In this document: piece after piece, positions 1 to 13,679 of the stretch | How positions within the stretch are numbered: the first letter of the stretch is position 1 | How the letters are laid out: each line of letters opens with the position of its first letter | Assembly (NCBI RefSeq): GCF_000003605.2 | Contig: NW_003141825.1 | Location: 83,492-147,491 of the forward strand | Reading direction: 5' to 3' | From: Saccoglossus kowalevskii | Lineage: Eukaryota; Hemichordata; Enteropneusta; Harrimaniidae | Length of the DNA stretch: 64,000 bases | Position numbers and translations under genes: made by a program | The notes under the pieces: generated by a model | Database searches by the model: none | What the model saw: the letters and a program-made list of their open reading frames with translations, nothing else | What the model was told of the DNA's origin: nothing

Positions 1-933
1 GAAGTCTAAACCAGACGACCCCCAGAAGTTAATAACGCAAAATGTTGCTTGGTAAGGATTTGTGTTTCTTAGCGATTGTAATTATATCATTAACAGACAA
101 ACGCATCACCAATTGAACACGGAAATGCATGATATACTAATAGGAAATATTTTTTTCTTTATTTTAGATAAGTTACTAAAGTTGAAACAGAATACACATT
201 GCAGGTTAATAGTATTGCACTAGCTCTTCTCTGTGAATACTCATACACTGGGCAGTCATTAAGAATAGAATGTATGTACAGTAATACACGCTGAGATACA
301 CTTAAGCGAAGAATGAATTACATTCGCTTGTCAATAGAACTACTGAAACGCACCTTAAGGGATGTCTGGAAGGATTTTCTTCGTCTCTCTTCTGCAATCC
401 CAATGAACAGAGATATTTAACGAGGTGTTTTAATGCAATTGAGCATGATACTTATTAGCAGAACACGTCGGTTGGATGAGAATGTGTTACCATCGCGACA
501 AATGATCGAATCTGTCGAGCAATCGTGACTGTCGATTTAATTCAAATTCTCCCCCACCAATGCCACTTTTCACGACCCGATGCATGACATCATGGTGACA
601 TATGTGTGTCACTTCAGCAGTACTTAATGACCATGACGCTGGATATTGTTGGATCGTCGTCTCTATTGGCAGAAATTATTCCCACACCCACGATTACTAG
701 TACTTGTAATCATTAAGTATTTGTCGATGGAGTAATTATTTTACATATATAAGCAGAAATATACCACCGATTTGATATGAAATTTGAAAGTGTTTGCTTT
801 GTAAATGTGTGATTAGTTGTATTTGTAGTGTATCGTGTACGCAAACACAGTACCGTTTCTATGAATCGCGCCATCTAGCGGCGACGCGCTTCTGTGACGA
901 TGGTGAATGGGTAAACGCATAGTTATTGTTTTT
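1..933. other. Upstream flank, no gene recognised
   Basis: AT-rich non-coding sequence. The only site worth noting is a CGCCATCTAGCGGC motif near 868 that resembles the CTCF-like motifs elsewhere in the window. Confidence 0.5.
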
Positions 934-1874
934 AGTCCCCGTTCGGACGAAGTCCGAAAACGGGGACTTATAATTCGGTCTCCGTCCGTGCGTCCGTGCG
1001 TCTGTGTGTCCGTGCGTCCGTCAGGAGACACATCTCAGAATCCGTTGGACCGATTCCGTTCATTCTTTGCATGTAACTAGTACTTTATCTGGGACATATG
1101 CACATGCAGTGGTTTAGCGATTCGATTCAAAATGGCCGACTGGCAGCCATCTTGTTTTTTGAAAATGTTGTATTTTGGACATGCTTTGTCAGTTTTCATT
1201 CAAATTTGGTACATAGATTATACATGTTAGGATACATGTCCATGACGATTTATTTCACAATTGGATCTAAGATGGCCGACTGGCAGCCATCTTGTTTTTT
1301 GAAAATGTTGTACTTTGGACATGCTTTGTCAGTTGTCATTCAAACTTGGTACATAGATTATACATGTTAGGTTACATGTCCATGACGATTTATTTCGCAA
1401 TTGGGTCAAAGATGGTCGACTGGCAGGCATCTTGTTTGTTTTTTTATGCGGTATCTTGAACGTGCTCTGTCAGTTTTCATTCAAATTTGGCACACACATG
1501 TACTTTATACATGTTAGGATGCATATCCATGACAATTTGTTTCAAAATCTGGTCAAGGATGACCGACTGACAGCAATCTGACTTTTTGGCCTTACTACTA
1601 TATTTCCACAATTTATGTACCATTTTCATTCGTATTTGGCACATACATCATACATATCAGTGTGTTTCAATATCAGATCAAAGATGGCCGAATAACGGCT
1701 GTTTTTATTTTTGGCCATATTACTACTACACGGAACACGTGTTTTGATGTAAATAAACAATCTGTTGTATACGCCACTTGGAACTCAAGCTTCAAGGACA
1801 CGCTCGCGACAACCCCCCCCCCCCCCGCTTTAATATGACAGCACGAAGAGAACTTTCAAAAAATTAACGGGGAC
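934..1874. mobile_element. Inverted-repeat-ended element with internal tandem repeat
   Basis: The left end AGTCCCCGTT is matched by AACGGGGACT at the right end. Next to the left end is a small hairpin (CGGAC-GAA-GTCCG region) and a CCGTCCGTGCGTCCG-type run. Inside are four to five copies of a roughly 140-bp unit (about 1112-1700) with ATGGCCGACTGGCAGCCAT, itself a partial palindrome. No transposase frame is seen, so it is non-autonomous. Target duplications are not clear. Confidence 0.6.
1738..1835. mobile_element. Half copy of the CGACGAC..CCGCTTTAA MITE family
   Basis: Contains ATGTAAATAAACAAT, GTTGTATACGCC and an end GCGACAAC-C(n)-GCTTTAA, matching the right half of the 60953-61086 element. 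It includes a run of 14 C. Confidence 0.4.
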
Positions 1875-4851
1875 TGTGTCATTTCAATGACTTGTAATCT
1901 GAGGATCTCGCTCAATAAAAAAATAGATTTTGTGAAATTCGCCGTAATATCATACGTTCACTATTAATGAGGTTACACTAAGAGCAGTCTCATCTGCATA
2001 GATATGAAACATAATACATTGACTTTATTTTCGAACTGCCGTATTTGCATCAGGTTGTTACGTAGCGCCATCCACCGCTAGTACACCCACTGTATTATTC
2101 AAACCGAATAGTGTATTCAGTTTGAGGGGAATTAAAAATTGTGCAGCGTGGTTCAATATTGACGCCAACATGATGTTGCATAATTGAGAGAAATATAGAG
2201 GACGGGCAAGTTTAATATAAATAAGTTTTGCGGCATATTTGTTCAGTCATGGTAATATCGTTGGCACGCTCAGGAAAACGTTGACTTTCTACAACTGGTT
2301 ATATACACTACAAAACTCGGTCGTAAGATGCGTCACCGTTTGAATTGGACAGTATTAGGCGAATAAATTTGGGTGGTACCGCGTGTTAAATCAGCATTAA
2401 TGAAAAATATTAAGCACCGTAGCAACGCAACACAACCGATATTACGACTCGCTATTATGCGTTCGGCTGTTAAAACTATGTCTGAAAACCAAGCTGTCTG
2501 TATTACCGCAACCGGTGTAATTATCTTAATCCCTTTTTACCGCAATTAAATAAATATATTATAATACATATATCCATAATTATACTACAGCAATTGTGGG
2601 TTTACAGTTGAGTTAAGATTACTCGAGATACAAACAATGTCACATCTGGTATATTAATATTTGGTTTTGCTAATTAAAATTATTTATTGCTCATATTTAA
2701 TTTGAATATAATTAAATATATATATATATATATATGTGTAAAATGCGAATTTCCATACATGTCTACATGCACTTTGATATGTGTTTACCTGAAACGACGT
2801 TGACAGGATAACGTTTTGAAATGCATGCGATTCTGGATATACACATAATACATCAGTTATCAATATTGTGTTTATGTTATTTTATTTGCCGTCATGTCTC
2901 ATTTCCATGTCAGCGCCTTCCAATTATTCGCGCTTCATGGAGTACTGTGCGAGATCCCGGCCACAGTTTGACGCAGACACAACAAACAAAACAGCAACAT
3001 TGGCGCTTGTTCGTGTCAGTATATACACTGTACATGAAACAGACACGTTACACTGTTCCTCTGCTGTACGCCTTCCAGCATGTCGTACTAAGGCCCTAGA
3101 CACACCAGCAACCCATACTAATCCAACAGGACACATATCTAGGCAACTTGCAAAAGTTTCTCACACGATACAACTACTACGCCTGACACCCTAGGCAGGT
3201 AGAAGGGCAATATGCATAAAAAGTTAAAAACAAGACCAAAATAGTTGCGATATAGACATCTCACTTCCTTTGGGTGAAGGGAATTGAGATCAGAATTATG
3301 TCGATTTTTTTTAAAGAAATAAAAAATGTCAAATGATTTGACATTCATTATTGTTTGTGCTGCAATCCGCCCCGGTAATTTAACGACACTCACCTATACT
3401 TTCGCTGATAACGCCTTTGGGAATGTTATTAATAGCATTGTATCATTACTATGGCCATCTACTCAGCGTTACCATGGTTGCAATGGCCACCATTTGAAAT
3501 ATTCAGATTAGCTTATGTTACAAACAGGAAGCCCTGACAACCGACAAATAACAATATCCACCAATGCAATGTACAAGTTGCCATATATCGCCATGGTTAC
3601 ATTTCGCAACATTCTAGTATCTAAGTTACTCTGAAAAAAACGTATTTGTTTGCAGCTTTGTATTGTTCTTGTCTGTATTAAAGAATGGGACAGCCACGGA
3701 TGTAGCCGATTTTGACAGAAATTCACAACCTCAACCCTGACTATTTTCTTTTTCGCACATTTATCACTCTGGAATAGTTTCGTTTTTATAGATATGAAAT
3801 ATAAATTATGAAACATCAAATATCTGATACATGTATGTAGCTAGGGGCAACCGAAGTGAAAATTTATGTTGCTAAGATGCCGCTATTATAGTACTGATGA
3901 TTTACTACAGGGCGTTGTGGTAATTGTTGTTATGACCATTTCTGCGGAGAACTAACGTTTTGGTAACGTGAGATATAATATTCCTCATTTAGTTAGGCTG
4001 ATCATGGAATTGCTATGGGTAACAGGTATTCCTAAATGTCATAATCTTGCCTTTGAGCAATTTCCTGATGTCGGCAATGAATAAAGTGTTTGTGATGTCC
4101 AAATATAGATGTACGCATTATCTTAGAATGATATGCAACAACTTCGACCTTGTATTACATATGTTGCACCTCGAATGTACTTCCGTCGTGACATCGCTAA
4201 CAACATCGCTATAGGACGTGATTGGAACGTGCGTGTTTAACGGCCAATGAAATACCAGCCCCAGCAATCATAGGGATGGGATTATATTGCTGTTTCCTGG
4301 GATACGTATTTGAAATCTGCTTCGTTAAATCACACACTTACATACCAGCTTGAATGGTGACACCGTGATTTGGAACGATCGGCGTCCTCAAGAGCACGCG
4401 CTATTAAAAATGTAGTCGCGGCTGAGAATGAGAAAGAAATTACAATAGTACTGGACTTCAGCAACAACGTTCTGGTATAGCAACGCGTATATGAATGTAG
4501 ACATGACGTAGGCTAACAATGGAATTACCGACTGGTCAATCCATAATTTCAACGACCGCCCCTGTATCGTCAACAAAGTACCGTTTTAAGTTTCGATTCA
4601 AAAGAACTTTATGATACAGGTTGAAAAGGTCCCCTCGCTGTCACTCAAATCACAGCGATGATTTCATCGAAGGCATTGAGATAATTACCCCTTAATAAAC
4701 ACGTGACAGAACAAGAACAAGTTGGGTTACTAGGTTCGTATTCAATATTCAGTTACCTTACACGTACTGTGTACATTATATTGTCGGCAGGCTTTATATC
4801 CGTTGCATACTTCTCCGACTCACAGACATCAACAAGTTCTGCTCCTACGAA
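1875..4851. other. Upstream of gene A, no coding feature recognised
   Basis: Non-coding. Contains a short (TA)n at about 2717-2735 and a possible TATA-like CTTTATATC at about 4791, roughly 60 bp before gene A's ATG, which could set the start site. Confidence 0.45.
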
Positions 4852-7800
4852 ATGTACAACGACGCAAAGACGTTTCCGAATTTGTTTGCAGTTTGTATGA
4901 GTTTTCTCTTTTTCACTTGGCCATCGCACACTGTGTTTGCCGAAGGTAAGTGACTATTTTAACCCTTTAATCGTAACAAAGTAAACATATTCTTGAAATA
5001 TCGTTGAATTTAGCAACTTAGTTATTAACGGTTTATTTTGTTTCCCGACTACGTTACGTAAAAATACATTCATTTAAGACGTCTCGCCATCGACGCATGT
5101 GACTATCATTTTTTTCTAATTCAGCTTCGATAACCCAATATATTTTACCCGATAGATACTTACATATACGTAAAAATTGTTTATAAAATACATCTCGACA
5201 GAACTTTATGAATTCTTTTAAATAAATTCTTTCTAATTCGATTACTCGACTTCTGTATCGAACTGTCTTTTTCGGAGGACGCGATTGCTTGATACATAAA
5301 GTACGTTTGTTTGAGACGTCTGGGGTAATATCATATCTTATTCGGTTTATTTACCAGAATAACACTATTTACGCATGATTTGCGTGTGTTTGAGAAATTA
5401 AAATCGCTGCCAAGCCACAATCAACGCATGTGAATTAAATTTATTGACGTGACTTACTTTACATTTAAAAAACACTATTTCCTTGCTCGTCTGTGAATAT
5501 ATACAATCAAGAAATTACATGAACATGAAATGTGATACGGATGTAAATGACCGGAATACGTTCCGTGTACATCTTGGACGAGTTATTTGGAAGAGTGTTT
5601 CCCCCTCAACACAGGGCAACACGTGATATTTCCTGATGGCAACTGAAAAAAAAAAACCGTAAAATATTGAAGACATTCCCTCTCAATACTCATAACTACA
5701 AACTGCAACCGATTCCACAATAGAACAGTAAAGAGTGGAATAAATTATACTAATATTCGCGTATAATAGTTAGCTTAGACAGCGAATCAAGTGTTTTCAT
5801 AGTCGATATGAGTATTCATTGGTATGGCGAGCGTATACCGTACTATTAATTACAGTCAACGTACTTGAACAGATCCGACAACTATCAGACCTAAGAGGTA
5901 CATATACAGTTTTATAGGGCGCACAGCCACAACTTAAGTGATGTCATGACATGCAGTACATTTTATGTTGTTATGAAATACATTCGCAGTTGTATGCAGT
6001 GTAATTAAATGCAAGTCATCTTTTATGTTATGCTGTATATTTGTCGTGCTATGCTGTTCATTTTTTGTAAGTTTATGTATCATTTTTGTCAATATTTCTG
6101 TGATAATGAGGAAATAATTGATCTAAACAAACTAGTGGGTAGGACAGATGCCTATTTCATTCGTCTCAGCGGGGTTTGAAACGACAATAACTCATCATCG
6201 AATTATCTGTTACCGGGTTCCTCGCCGCCAGTACAACCAGACTGCTGAGACTCCTCCTCCTCCTTCTCAATTGATTCAACTGCATGTTCAGTGATGTGTG
6301 TGTTTCTTGTAGTATGCCGCGTTATCGCCAACTACGTTCTTCTCATAACAGTAACTAACCACATCAAAAGTTTATATATTGTTATGAAACACATTCGCAG
6401 TTTTATGCAATGTATGTGTAATTGAATGCAAGTTATCTTTCATGATATGCTGTATATTTGTCGTGCTATGCTGTGCATATTTTTTTTTGTAAGTTTATGT
6501 ATCATTTTTGTCAAGTTATGTAATGCATTTGTCTTTTTATGCAATATATCTGTCATTTTATGCTGCGCATCCAAGTCGTCTGCGTCAATAATTCTGTGAT
6601 AGTGAGGAAATAATTGATCTAAACAAACTAGTGGGTAGGACAGATGCTTATTTCATTCGTCTCATCGAACTATCTGTTACCGGGTTCCTCGCCGCCAGTA
6701 CAACCAGACTGATGAGACCACGAACTCCTCCTTCTCAATTGATTCAACTGCATGTTCAGTGATGTGTGCGTTCCTTGTAGTACGCCGTGTTATCGCCAAC
6801 TACGTTCTTCTCATAACAATAACTAACCACATCAAAAGTTCATACCGGTACAATCAGATAAGCTGACTCGACTATACTGTACCGTTAACAATTAAACTCA
6901 CAAATGATCTCATCATTCCTGAGTGTTGAGGGAACCCTGTCATAGCTGTGCACCACAGCCTTATCCAATGCAGATAGAAAGACATATTGCCAATTACGTC
7001 AGAAACCACATTTTTACAGCATATTTTGAATTTAATTTAATTTTCAAGGCCGAATGCTGTACTGTACATCGAACTGAATCGTCGCTACCTTATCACTAAC
7101 TATTCTAACTAATATATTGATTTCTCAATTTATGACAAAAATGTCGACTAGACCGTATTTTAGTTTACAGGTAGGTTTTGCCGCAACAACATTCATCATA
7201 CGTATTGTCAATGAATTACAAATTAAAAAAAACATCAACACATTTTTGGTTGTTGCAAAGAGCCACCGACCATCGCACCTTCTTGGCACAAGGTAGTATA
7301 TAACATGAATGCTAGTACATGGCAAATGTAGCTGATAACAAGTTCATTATCACTGCATATCATAACGCATGCATCACACAGAATGACAATGTAATGCATA
7401 GCAATGAATGCACTACATAACTGGGAAAGTATGGCATGACAATTGTACTCAGGCTGCACAGAATGGCAAGTGTACTACGAATCCAACACTGAACTCACCT
7501 AATATCACTAGTTACTAGAGCTGATTGATAAGAGTGACGTCGTAAGCTCGTAATTATTTAAAAACCTATGGTGGGTGGATAATAAATGGTGCCGACGGTT
7601 ATTGATAATCGGCAGAAACATTAGCATGCTGTCAATGTTTCAATCGACACTATTACGAGTTGGTGTCATTGCACCATTCTCTCAAGTATTCGTTTCTCTG
7701 CAATAGAAGTGGTAATACAGCACGATTTGTTTTCCCCGCGTTCTGTGATATGCAGTCATGTGTTAAATATACTGCAATAAAATGTATTGCATAACATTAG

Positions 7801-10800
7801 AAATGAACCGTATAAAATCAAATATGCATCGTGTAACATGACAAATGCATTGCACAACTTAACAAACGAACAGTGCATTGCGTGAAATATGCGCTGCGAT
7901 AACGTGTTTATAATACTGCTACTCAAGACTGCTTTCCATATTTTGTGTTTGTTATTTTCAGTGCTCTGCTCTGATACCTGTGAATCTTCTAATGACGGCA
8001 CATGCAACGACGGAGGTCTAGAATGGGAATCCTACCCTGGCTGCTTTTATGGAACAGACTGTACTGATTGCGGAGTTAGAACGTGGCCCCACGCACACGA
8101 CGGAGGTAAATCTCGTACATTATTCGCATCATGAATGGTATGATTATTTCACAATTTACTTATTAAGTCTGTTTTGGATGACTGTGTTCCCTTATTTACA
8201 GAGGATATATGTGACGATAGCTGCGACGACTGGAGCGGCACTGCTGAAGCATACAACGATATATGCGAGGATGGAGGCGTTGATGCTGAAAACGCAGGTT
8301 GTGCATTGGGTACGGATTGTCAAGACTGTGGTACGAGAATTGGTAAGTAGTGAAGCAAACCATTTTCGATTCCCGACTAGTTATGTTGTAGATTTCTGTT
8401 GGCGTAAAAGTAGCTGCTGTTTTTTTGGGCTAGGTGTACTCAATATAAAACGTAGTGTAATATCTGACAATAAAAGCTTCAGACCAGCCCCGCAAAAATT
8501 CTTTAGACATCGGCAACCACAGGCACATTATTCGGCATGGTGTTCTGAATGTCTTATGCTAATAAAAATTTATGAGGTTATTTCTATTGTAAGCCAGGTT
8601 GTACTTACCCAGTCGTATAGATATTGCGTCTAGCGTATCATCTCATAATCAGGCCGAAGCATTGTATCGCATTTGTTTTATATTTAGATTTACGCACGAT
8701 GGTATAACACATCTAGGACTTTTCAATGATTTCTTCCATGCCTCATTGGTGGTTGCATAGTTACCTCGTCAGGTACCGCTCTACTACCGCTCTCGCTGCG
8801 TCAACGATTTTCACAGCATTCGTATTTGTTATGGGTCTCACGCAACGTTCACAGCGAGTGTGAGATACAATGTACCTTGTTTATTTACAGCATGGAATTA
8901 TAGTTCCATGTTTACAGGAAATTCGAACACGCGTTCTGTAACAGTATGCTCGAGGCTCGAAGTCGATGCTCTGCGCCACAGGAATGCGCCGGCGCATTTC
9001 CCAAAATAAGCATTGTACGCCGCCTAGTTGTGCCAACATTCTGCGCCATATTCTGCGCCCCTCATTCTGCGCCATCGAGAAAATTCATACTGTGCCCCAT
9101 TCTGGGTTCAAAATGATTGATTTTCAATCCTGTTTATCAACGCAATCGGGATGGTTTTATGTGAAATACTGTTATAACATCTGTAGGGGCATCGAAAAGT
9201 ACAAACTTATTGGAAAGTGACAAATCATTCTGCTCTCATTATTTGCGTACAAACTATTTTTGTAATCAATGACGCGATCTAGGTCTACTGTGACGAAGTT
9301 TAAACAATGTTTCCATTCTTGATCTACAGTCCTTTTTTATCGTTGAGTTGAGCTGTCATTCTGCGCCATCGAAAAGCACTGTAATGTTGTTTTATATGAC
9401 GCAATCTAGGTCTACCATTACGTAGTTGAAACAATGTTTCACTTCATTGTACTCATTCCAAGGGCCACTTCTTTTGTATTTCTCCACGGGATTTTACGAA
9501 GTTCCGATGCCAACAAAATCCAACTCCACCACACTTGAGTGTCTTTGCACTGTCTAGTATTTTCCAAAAACAGACGTGATCATAGCTTCACACACACAAC
9601 TGTAATTCGCACGACTTCATACTCATAGCTACGCGATGAGTGCAACCCAACAAAACGAGCAAAATTAAAATCTCAAGATGGTAAATGTAATTGCTTTGTC
9701 AGTTATTGATGTTGGTTTGCTTGTGGAGCTACAAACAAAATTGTAGCTCCCCGGTTTGCTACAATAAACATTGTTTTGACACATTCCCGACGCATCCTGA
9801 CTTCAAGTAGCCGAAACTACTACCCACTTACGTTCACTTCATAGCGAGAGTATTATTTGCGTTCAAAAAATGATTTCTTTATTTATTACTCCAAACATTT
9901 CAAATGCCGAAGTCGAAATAACATCGAATGTCGTGTAAGTTGGTTAATTTTGCAGCGCAACCTGACTAGTACCTACAAAAATAAAGAAACCAAGTTCAAA
10001 TTTATTTTGTGCGTACAAGTTTCAATGACAATGCAATGTTTATTCACCACCTCTGATTTATTTATTTACCACTAGCAATGTCGATATTTGCATCTCTTTT
10101 GTTCGAATGACTGCGAACAATTCGAATAATAAACAGTATACACAACGAACCACATAATTGCGTGAAATTAGTTTAGAACGGTCGGTACGTTTGATTGATT
10201 ATGCGTTTGTACTGCCAGGCACTTGGTGCCGTCGATTGCGAGTTGGCCGGTATAACTGTAACAACAAACTGGCTACATTTAAAAAAATAATCAGCGACGA
10301 AAAGGCGGAGGTTAATGAGACAAACCATTTTACTCAAAGGAGTGGTAACTGTGATCTCATTTGTGTCGAACAAACCCGGAATGTAACACGTTCGTATAAA
10401 AACAAGATTTGGATGGTAACAACATTTCATGCGAAACATCCAGATTGGGTCGATAAACAGGCTTGAAAATCATTGCCGTCTATGAGTCTATGATTTTACA
10501 TTTTTAAAACGCTTGAACTGGGACACAGTATGAATTTGCTCGGTGACTCAGAATACACGGCGCAGAATGTTGGCGCAACTAGGCGGCGTACAATGCTTAT
10601 TTTGGGAAATGCGCCGGCGCATGCCGGTGGCGCAGAGTATCGATTTCAAGCCTCACACATACCTCGACAGTGCCAAACATTCCACTATATATACTTTGCC
10701 TGTACGACTTTCTGAAATACGTGATGTGAATGTATCACCAGAGTTATCAAAAATCACACACTACATATACTGGCTTATGTATTGAACGCAATCAATAGTT

Positions 10801-12135
10801 CTACTTGTATAATAGTAGTGATAATATCAGGTTTATAGTATGAGGCGTACTCAGACAGTACGCCGTGGCATCGACCGATGCGCAGCGGATACTGCCGCTG
10901 TACTGTCTTCGTGCATACTCATAATAACCTTATTATTATACATCTTTGCCTTCCAAGGATACATCATGGGAATGCCGAAATCCAAAAAGCTCAGAACAGA
11001 ATCAGCTAACTTCTTTGTGTGAAGTCTGGCCAAATCCTGGTGGCAGCCATGTTTGTTTTTATTATTAGAGGATGCTTACGCGCGTAATCATTCCATATTT
11101 AGAATTCGCATTTCCTTATATGGTAGGAGAAAAATTTCCCGTACAATACCGCACAATTACGGTACGCTGTATCTTATGGCGTTATAGTGACAGATGTATA
11201 ATACTCATGATATTTTCTCATCTAAAACATTATATTTCTGTGTGTCTGTTCTGTATAAGACAAAAACTGTACAGGTCTCAACGCCAAATCTCGTAGTTTG
11301 TTCGCGTGTTGTATGTTTCAATTTAGTATGTTTTTTTCATTGGCTAAATATTAATATATGCATTTTTCGCGCTTTATCCCTTCTTTTATCTCAAGCTCCA
11401 ATCACTACTAAGTCACCGACAGAAGCACCACAAACGACACTTTTCTCAGGTGATGATGCACCGACTCAGTCCGGTGGTGGTGGTGGTGCTGGTGACGGCG
11501 GTGGAGGGAATGATGATGGAACTACGACTGTATCGGAAAACAGCTCAGGTCTGTAAAATCAGCNNNNNNNNNNNNNNNNNNNNNNNNNNNNNNNNNNNNN
11601 NNNNNNNNNNNNNNNNNNNNNNNNNNNNNNNNNNNNNNNNNNNNNNNNNNNNNNNNNNNNNNNNNNNNNNNNNNNNNNNNNNNNNNNNNNNNNNNNNNNN
11701 NCTCGAGACTTGAATAAATGAAAGTTCCGTGCCCCATTGGTGGTTGTATTGTTTCATACATACTTCGATTCTCAATAATATTTTCTAGGCTCAGATGTGG
11801 TGGTTCCAGTAGCTAGCAGCTTGTCCTGTCTCGCTGGGCTGAGTGCGTTGTCAGTGTTTGCTTATTTGTACTACCGATACCGGAAGAGAAAACCAGTTAA
11901 ACCAAATGAAAATAAGGTAAAACAAATAAATATACTACGTGCTTATGAGATGATATGGCAGTTGAGGTTTTTTAGATGACCTCACTAATATTTACAATAA
12001 AAAATTATTGTATTGGGACCTACCAATACATGACCTGGTTCTAGAGTATCATTCGTATTTTCTTCTAATGAATATGTATTTTCTTTTCCCTCAATTGTAA
12101 ACCAGTCATCATCATCACCAGGAAATGCTGTTTAG
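4852..12135 (+). CDS. Gene A: type I membrane protein, two six-Cys modules
   Basis: Six exons read in one frame to 229 aa: 4852-4945, 7962-8105, 8202-8342, 11396-11548, 11789-11916, 12106-12135. Exon 1 encodes a signal peptide (hydrophobic LFAVCMSFLFF, likely cut after VFA). Exons 2 and 3 each encode one six-Cys module. Exon 4 is a Thr/Pro then Gly-rich stalk. Exon 5 holds the membrane helix followed by YYRYRKRKPVK, a basic stop-transfer. Exon 6 ends SSSSPGNAV. Introns 1-4 are phase 1 and the last is phase 0; no joined codon makes a stop. The weakest joint is the exon 4 donor (GTCTGT), which lies 15 bp before an assembly gap. If the last intron is retained, the tail is instead a short VKQINIL-type sequence. 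The architecture suggests a cell-surface receptor or ligand. No named family is recognised, and the function is unknown. Confidence 0.8.
5968..6842. repeat. Tandem duplication (about 411-bp unit) in gene A intron 1
   Basis: Unit 1 is about 5968-6378 and unit 2 about 6379-6842. Shared landmarks, in the same order, include GTTATGAAA.ACATTCGCAG, GTCGTGCTATGCTGT, AACTAGTGGGTAGGACAG and CCGGGTTCCTCGCCGCC. Unit 2 carries an extra roughly 60 bp. No coding frame is kept, so it is a plain intronic duplication. Confidence 0.8.
7962..8105 (+). CDS. Gene A exon 2: Cys module 1
   Basis: This 144-nt exon is phase 1 at both ends. Cysteine spacing is 3-7-12-5-2, with core CNDGG and YGTDCTDCGVR, then a linker TWPHAHDG. 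It matches gene B exon 2 in length and linker (TWPYAHDG), so these are probably corresponding modules. Confidence 0.85.
8202..8342 (+). CDS. Gene A exon 3: Cys module 2
   Basis: This 141-nt exon is phase 1 at both ends. Cysteine spacing is 3-13-11-5-2; the loop between the second and third Cys is longer than in module 1, as it is in gene B module 2. The core reads CEDGG and LGTDCQDCGTR. Confidence 0.85.
8952..10660. mobile_element. Foldback-like element with about 100-bp inverted repeats in gene A intron 3
   Basis: The sequence at about 8952-9050 (GATGCTCTGCGCCACAGGAA... to ACATTCTGCGCC) is the reverse complement, with few mismatches, of about 10558-10655. The repeats are rich in GCGCC and include ATGCGCCGGCGCAT, a palindrome. 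The 1.5-kb interior has further direct repeats (TCATTCTGCGCCATCGA at about 9062 and 9357; GACGC.ATCTAGGTCTAC) and no recognisable transposase. Confidence 0.65.
10832..11115 (+). repeat. Dispersed repeat, copy 1 (gene A intron 3)
   Basis: Homologous in inverted orientation to about 47389-47665. Shared segments include TACTGTCTTCGTGCATACT, GTGGCAGCCATGTTTG and TTACGCGCGTAATCATTCC. No coding content is evident, so it is a short interspersed element or MITE copy. Confidence 0.65.
11564..11701. other. Assembly gap (138 N)
   Basis: Run of N in gene A intron 4, immediately after exon 4. The exon 4 donor cannot be fully judged because of it. Confidence 0.98.
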
Positions 12136-13264
12136 AAGAGTAACTGAAAAACGGTAAGGCTAATCCGATATATGATAAATTGATGTGACTGAGATAAGGT
12201 GATCAATTGGTGTGACTGGGATAGAGTAATCAATTGATGTGCCTGAGATAGGGTTCACATCAAGGTAAACGCTTATTCTCTGTCAAGGCCCGCGTCTCGA
12301 ATGACTATTCATCTATTTATAGCCTGGTTCATTCTACAAATACCGTAGGTAATAATGATTCATATTGAAAGAGAGCACAGTATCAATTCTACCATCGTCT
12401 CAGTGATCAATAATCGATAGAATAGTACAACAACAAACCTCAGAAGCTGTACAGAAACTTAATTAGATACCACATATGAACGGTATCCCGGACGCTTGGC
12501 TGGTATAAGTAGGACATAACAATGTTCTACAAAATAGAGACATAGATTTCTATTGGTTTTTAAATAAAAATGTACCACATTATTTGATACAATGTGAAAA
12601 TTTATAGCACCCTCATTTTTAATATGTCTGAACAAGCTACGCACTTTAGTCTAGGAAATTCAAAGATACGATGTCTTCTTGTTCCCTTCGAACGCCTCGA
12701 TGCTTTTGGTGTGTTTCATTCAGATGGTTTAGTTTTTATGCATTTTCTCAAAGTCAGTCTTTCAAAACGTACCTAGTTTTTGGTTTTTGCGAACATTCGA
12801 ACGTCGAAATATTAACATACACCTTTCTCGCCAAATTCAGAATGCACGTGCATATCTCTCGATCAGACAAGTGCCCTCAAAATGGCATACACTCAACAAG
12901 CTCGACAGAATCAGAATGCAGGCTTTCAACAACCCAGCAAAACTCGTATTGTTTTCTTTTTAATTTCTAGACAACACGCCAGTGGTACCAATGATGTGAC
13001 GAGTCTTCCCAGTGATTATTGAAAACACCGACCATAAGTAGTGTGACCCGCAGTGTAATTCTGACAATGTATATACAACGTTAATGGTAGATCTGCTTGA
13101 CTTTTCACGGATGAAATGAAAGCACCTGCATTATCGAAGAACTAAATCGACGCACGGATGCACCACGTCGACATGCGCCGAAATGTAGAAGAGTGAAATA
13201 GTTTTATTGAGAACAATCTAAGGAGATGCTGAATTGCTCTAGTTACGAACACCGAGTTACAAAA
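12136..13264. other. 3' flank of gene A
   Basis: Presumed 3' UTR and flank. AATAAA at 12563 is a possible poly(A) signal. A short imperfect direct repeat TTGATGTGACTGAGATA..G occurs three times at about 12181-12252. Confidence 0.4.
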
Positions 13265-13679
13265 ATGGCCACGCCCATATTTTAGAAAGCCCGCCCACTT
13301 TGGGCAAACCACGCCTGAATTGTAACACGATGTTCAATTTCCAGTTAACGGAAGTTAGACTTACGGGCAACATATATTATTGTTTTTGTTGAACGTCCAC
13401 ATTTAGTAACACTAACTTTAATTAACAATTAATCGAGTTACGGAGAATTTACATTTGGCGTTCTTTTAAACGATCAAACTTAAATTTTAAATTAACTGGA
13501 AACATACCATGTTAAACAAACTAAAAAAAGCTATGCTGCCCGTGGACGTTGGACAAAAAACAAAAATATAGGTGGCCCGTTACTGGCCCGTTTTGTTAAC
13601 ATGCTAATGAATATCGACTTACAATTTAGGCGTGGTTTCTCAAAGTGGGCGGGCTTTATAAAATAGGGGCGTGGCCGTG
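13264..13679. mobile_element. MITE-like element with about 65-bp terminal inverted repeats
   Basis: The left end ATGGCCACGCCC...CCCGCCCACTTTGGG...CACGCCTGAATTGTAA is mirrored at 13623-13679 by TTACAATTTAGGCGTGG...AAGTGGGCGGGCTTT...GGGGCGTGGCCGT. The interior is AT-rich with no reading frame, and total length is about 415 bp. The superfamily is not assigned. Confidence 0.7.

Noticed and set aside
8049-8633. 194-codon open frame over gene A modules
   Set aside because: It reads the module exons in a wrong frame and runs through clear splice sites; the six-Cys frame with GT-AG junctions explains the region.
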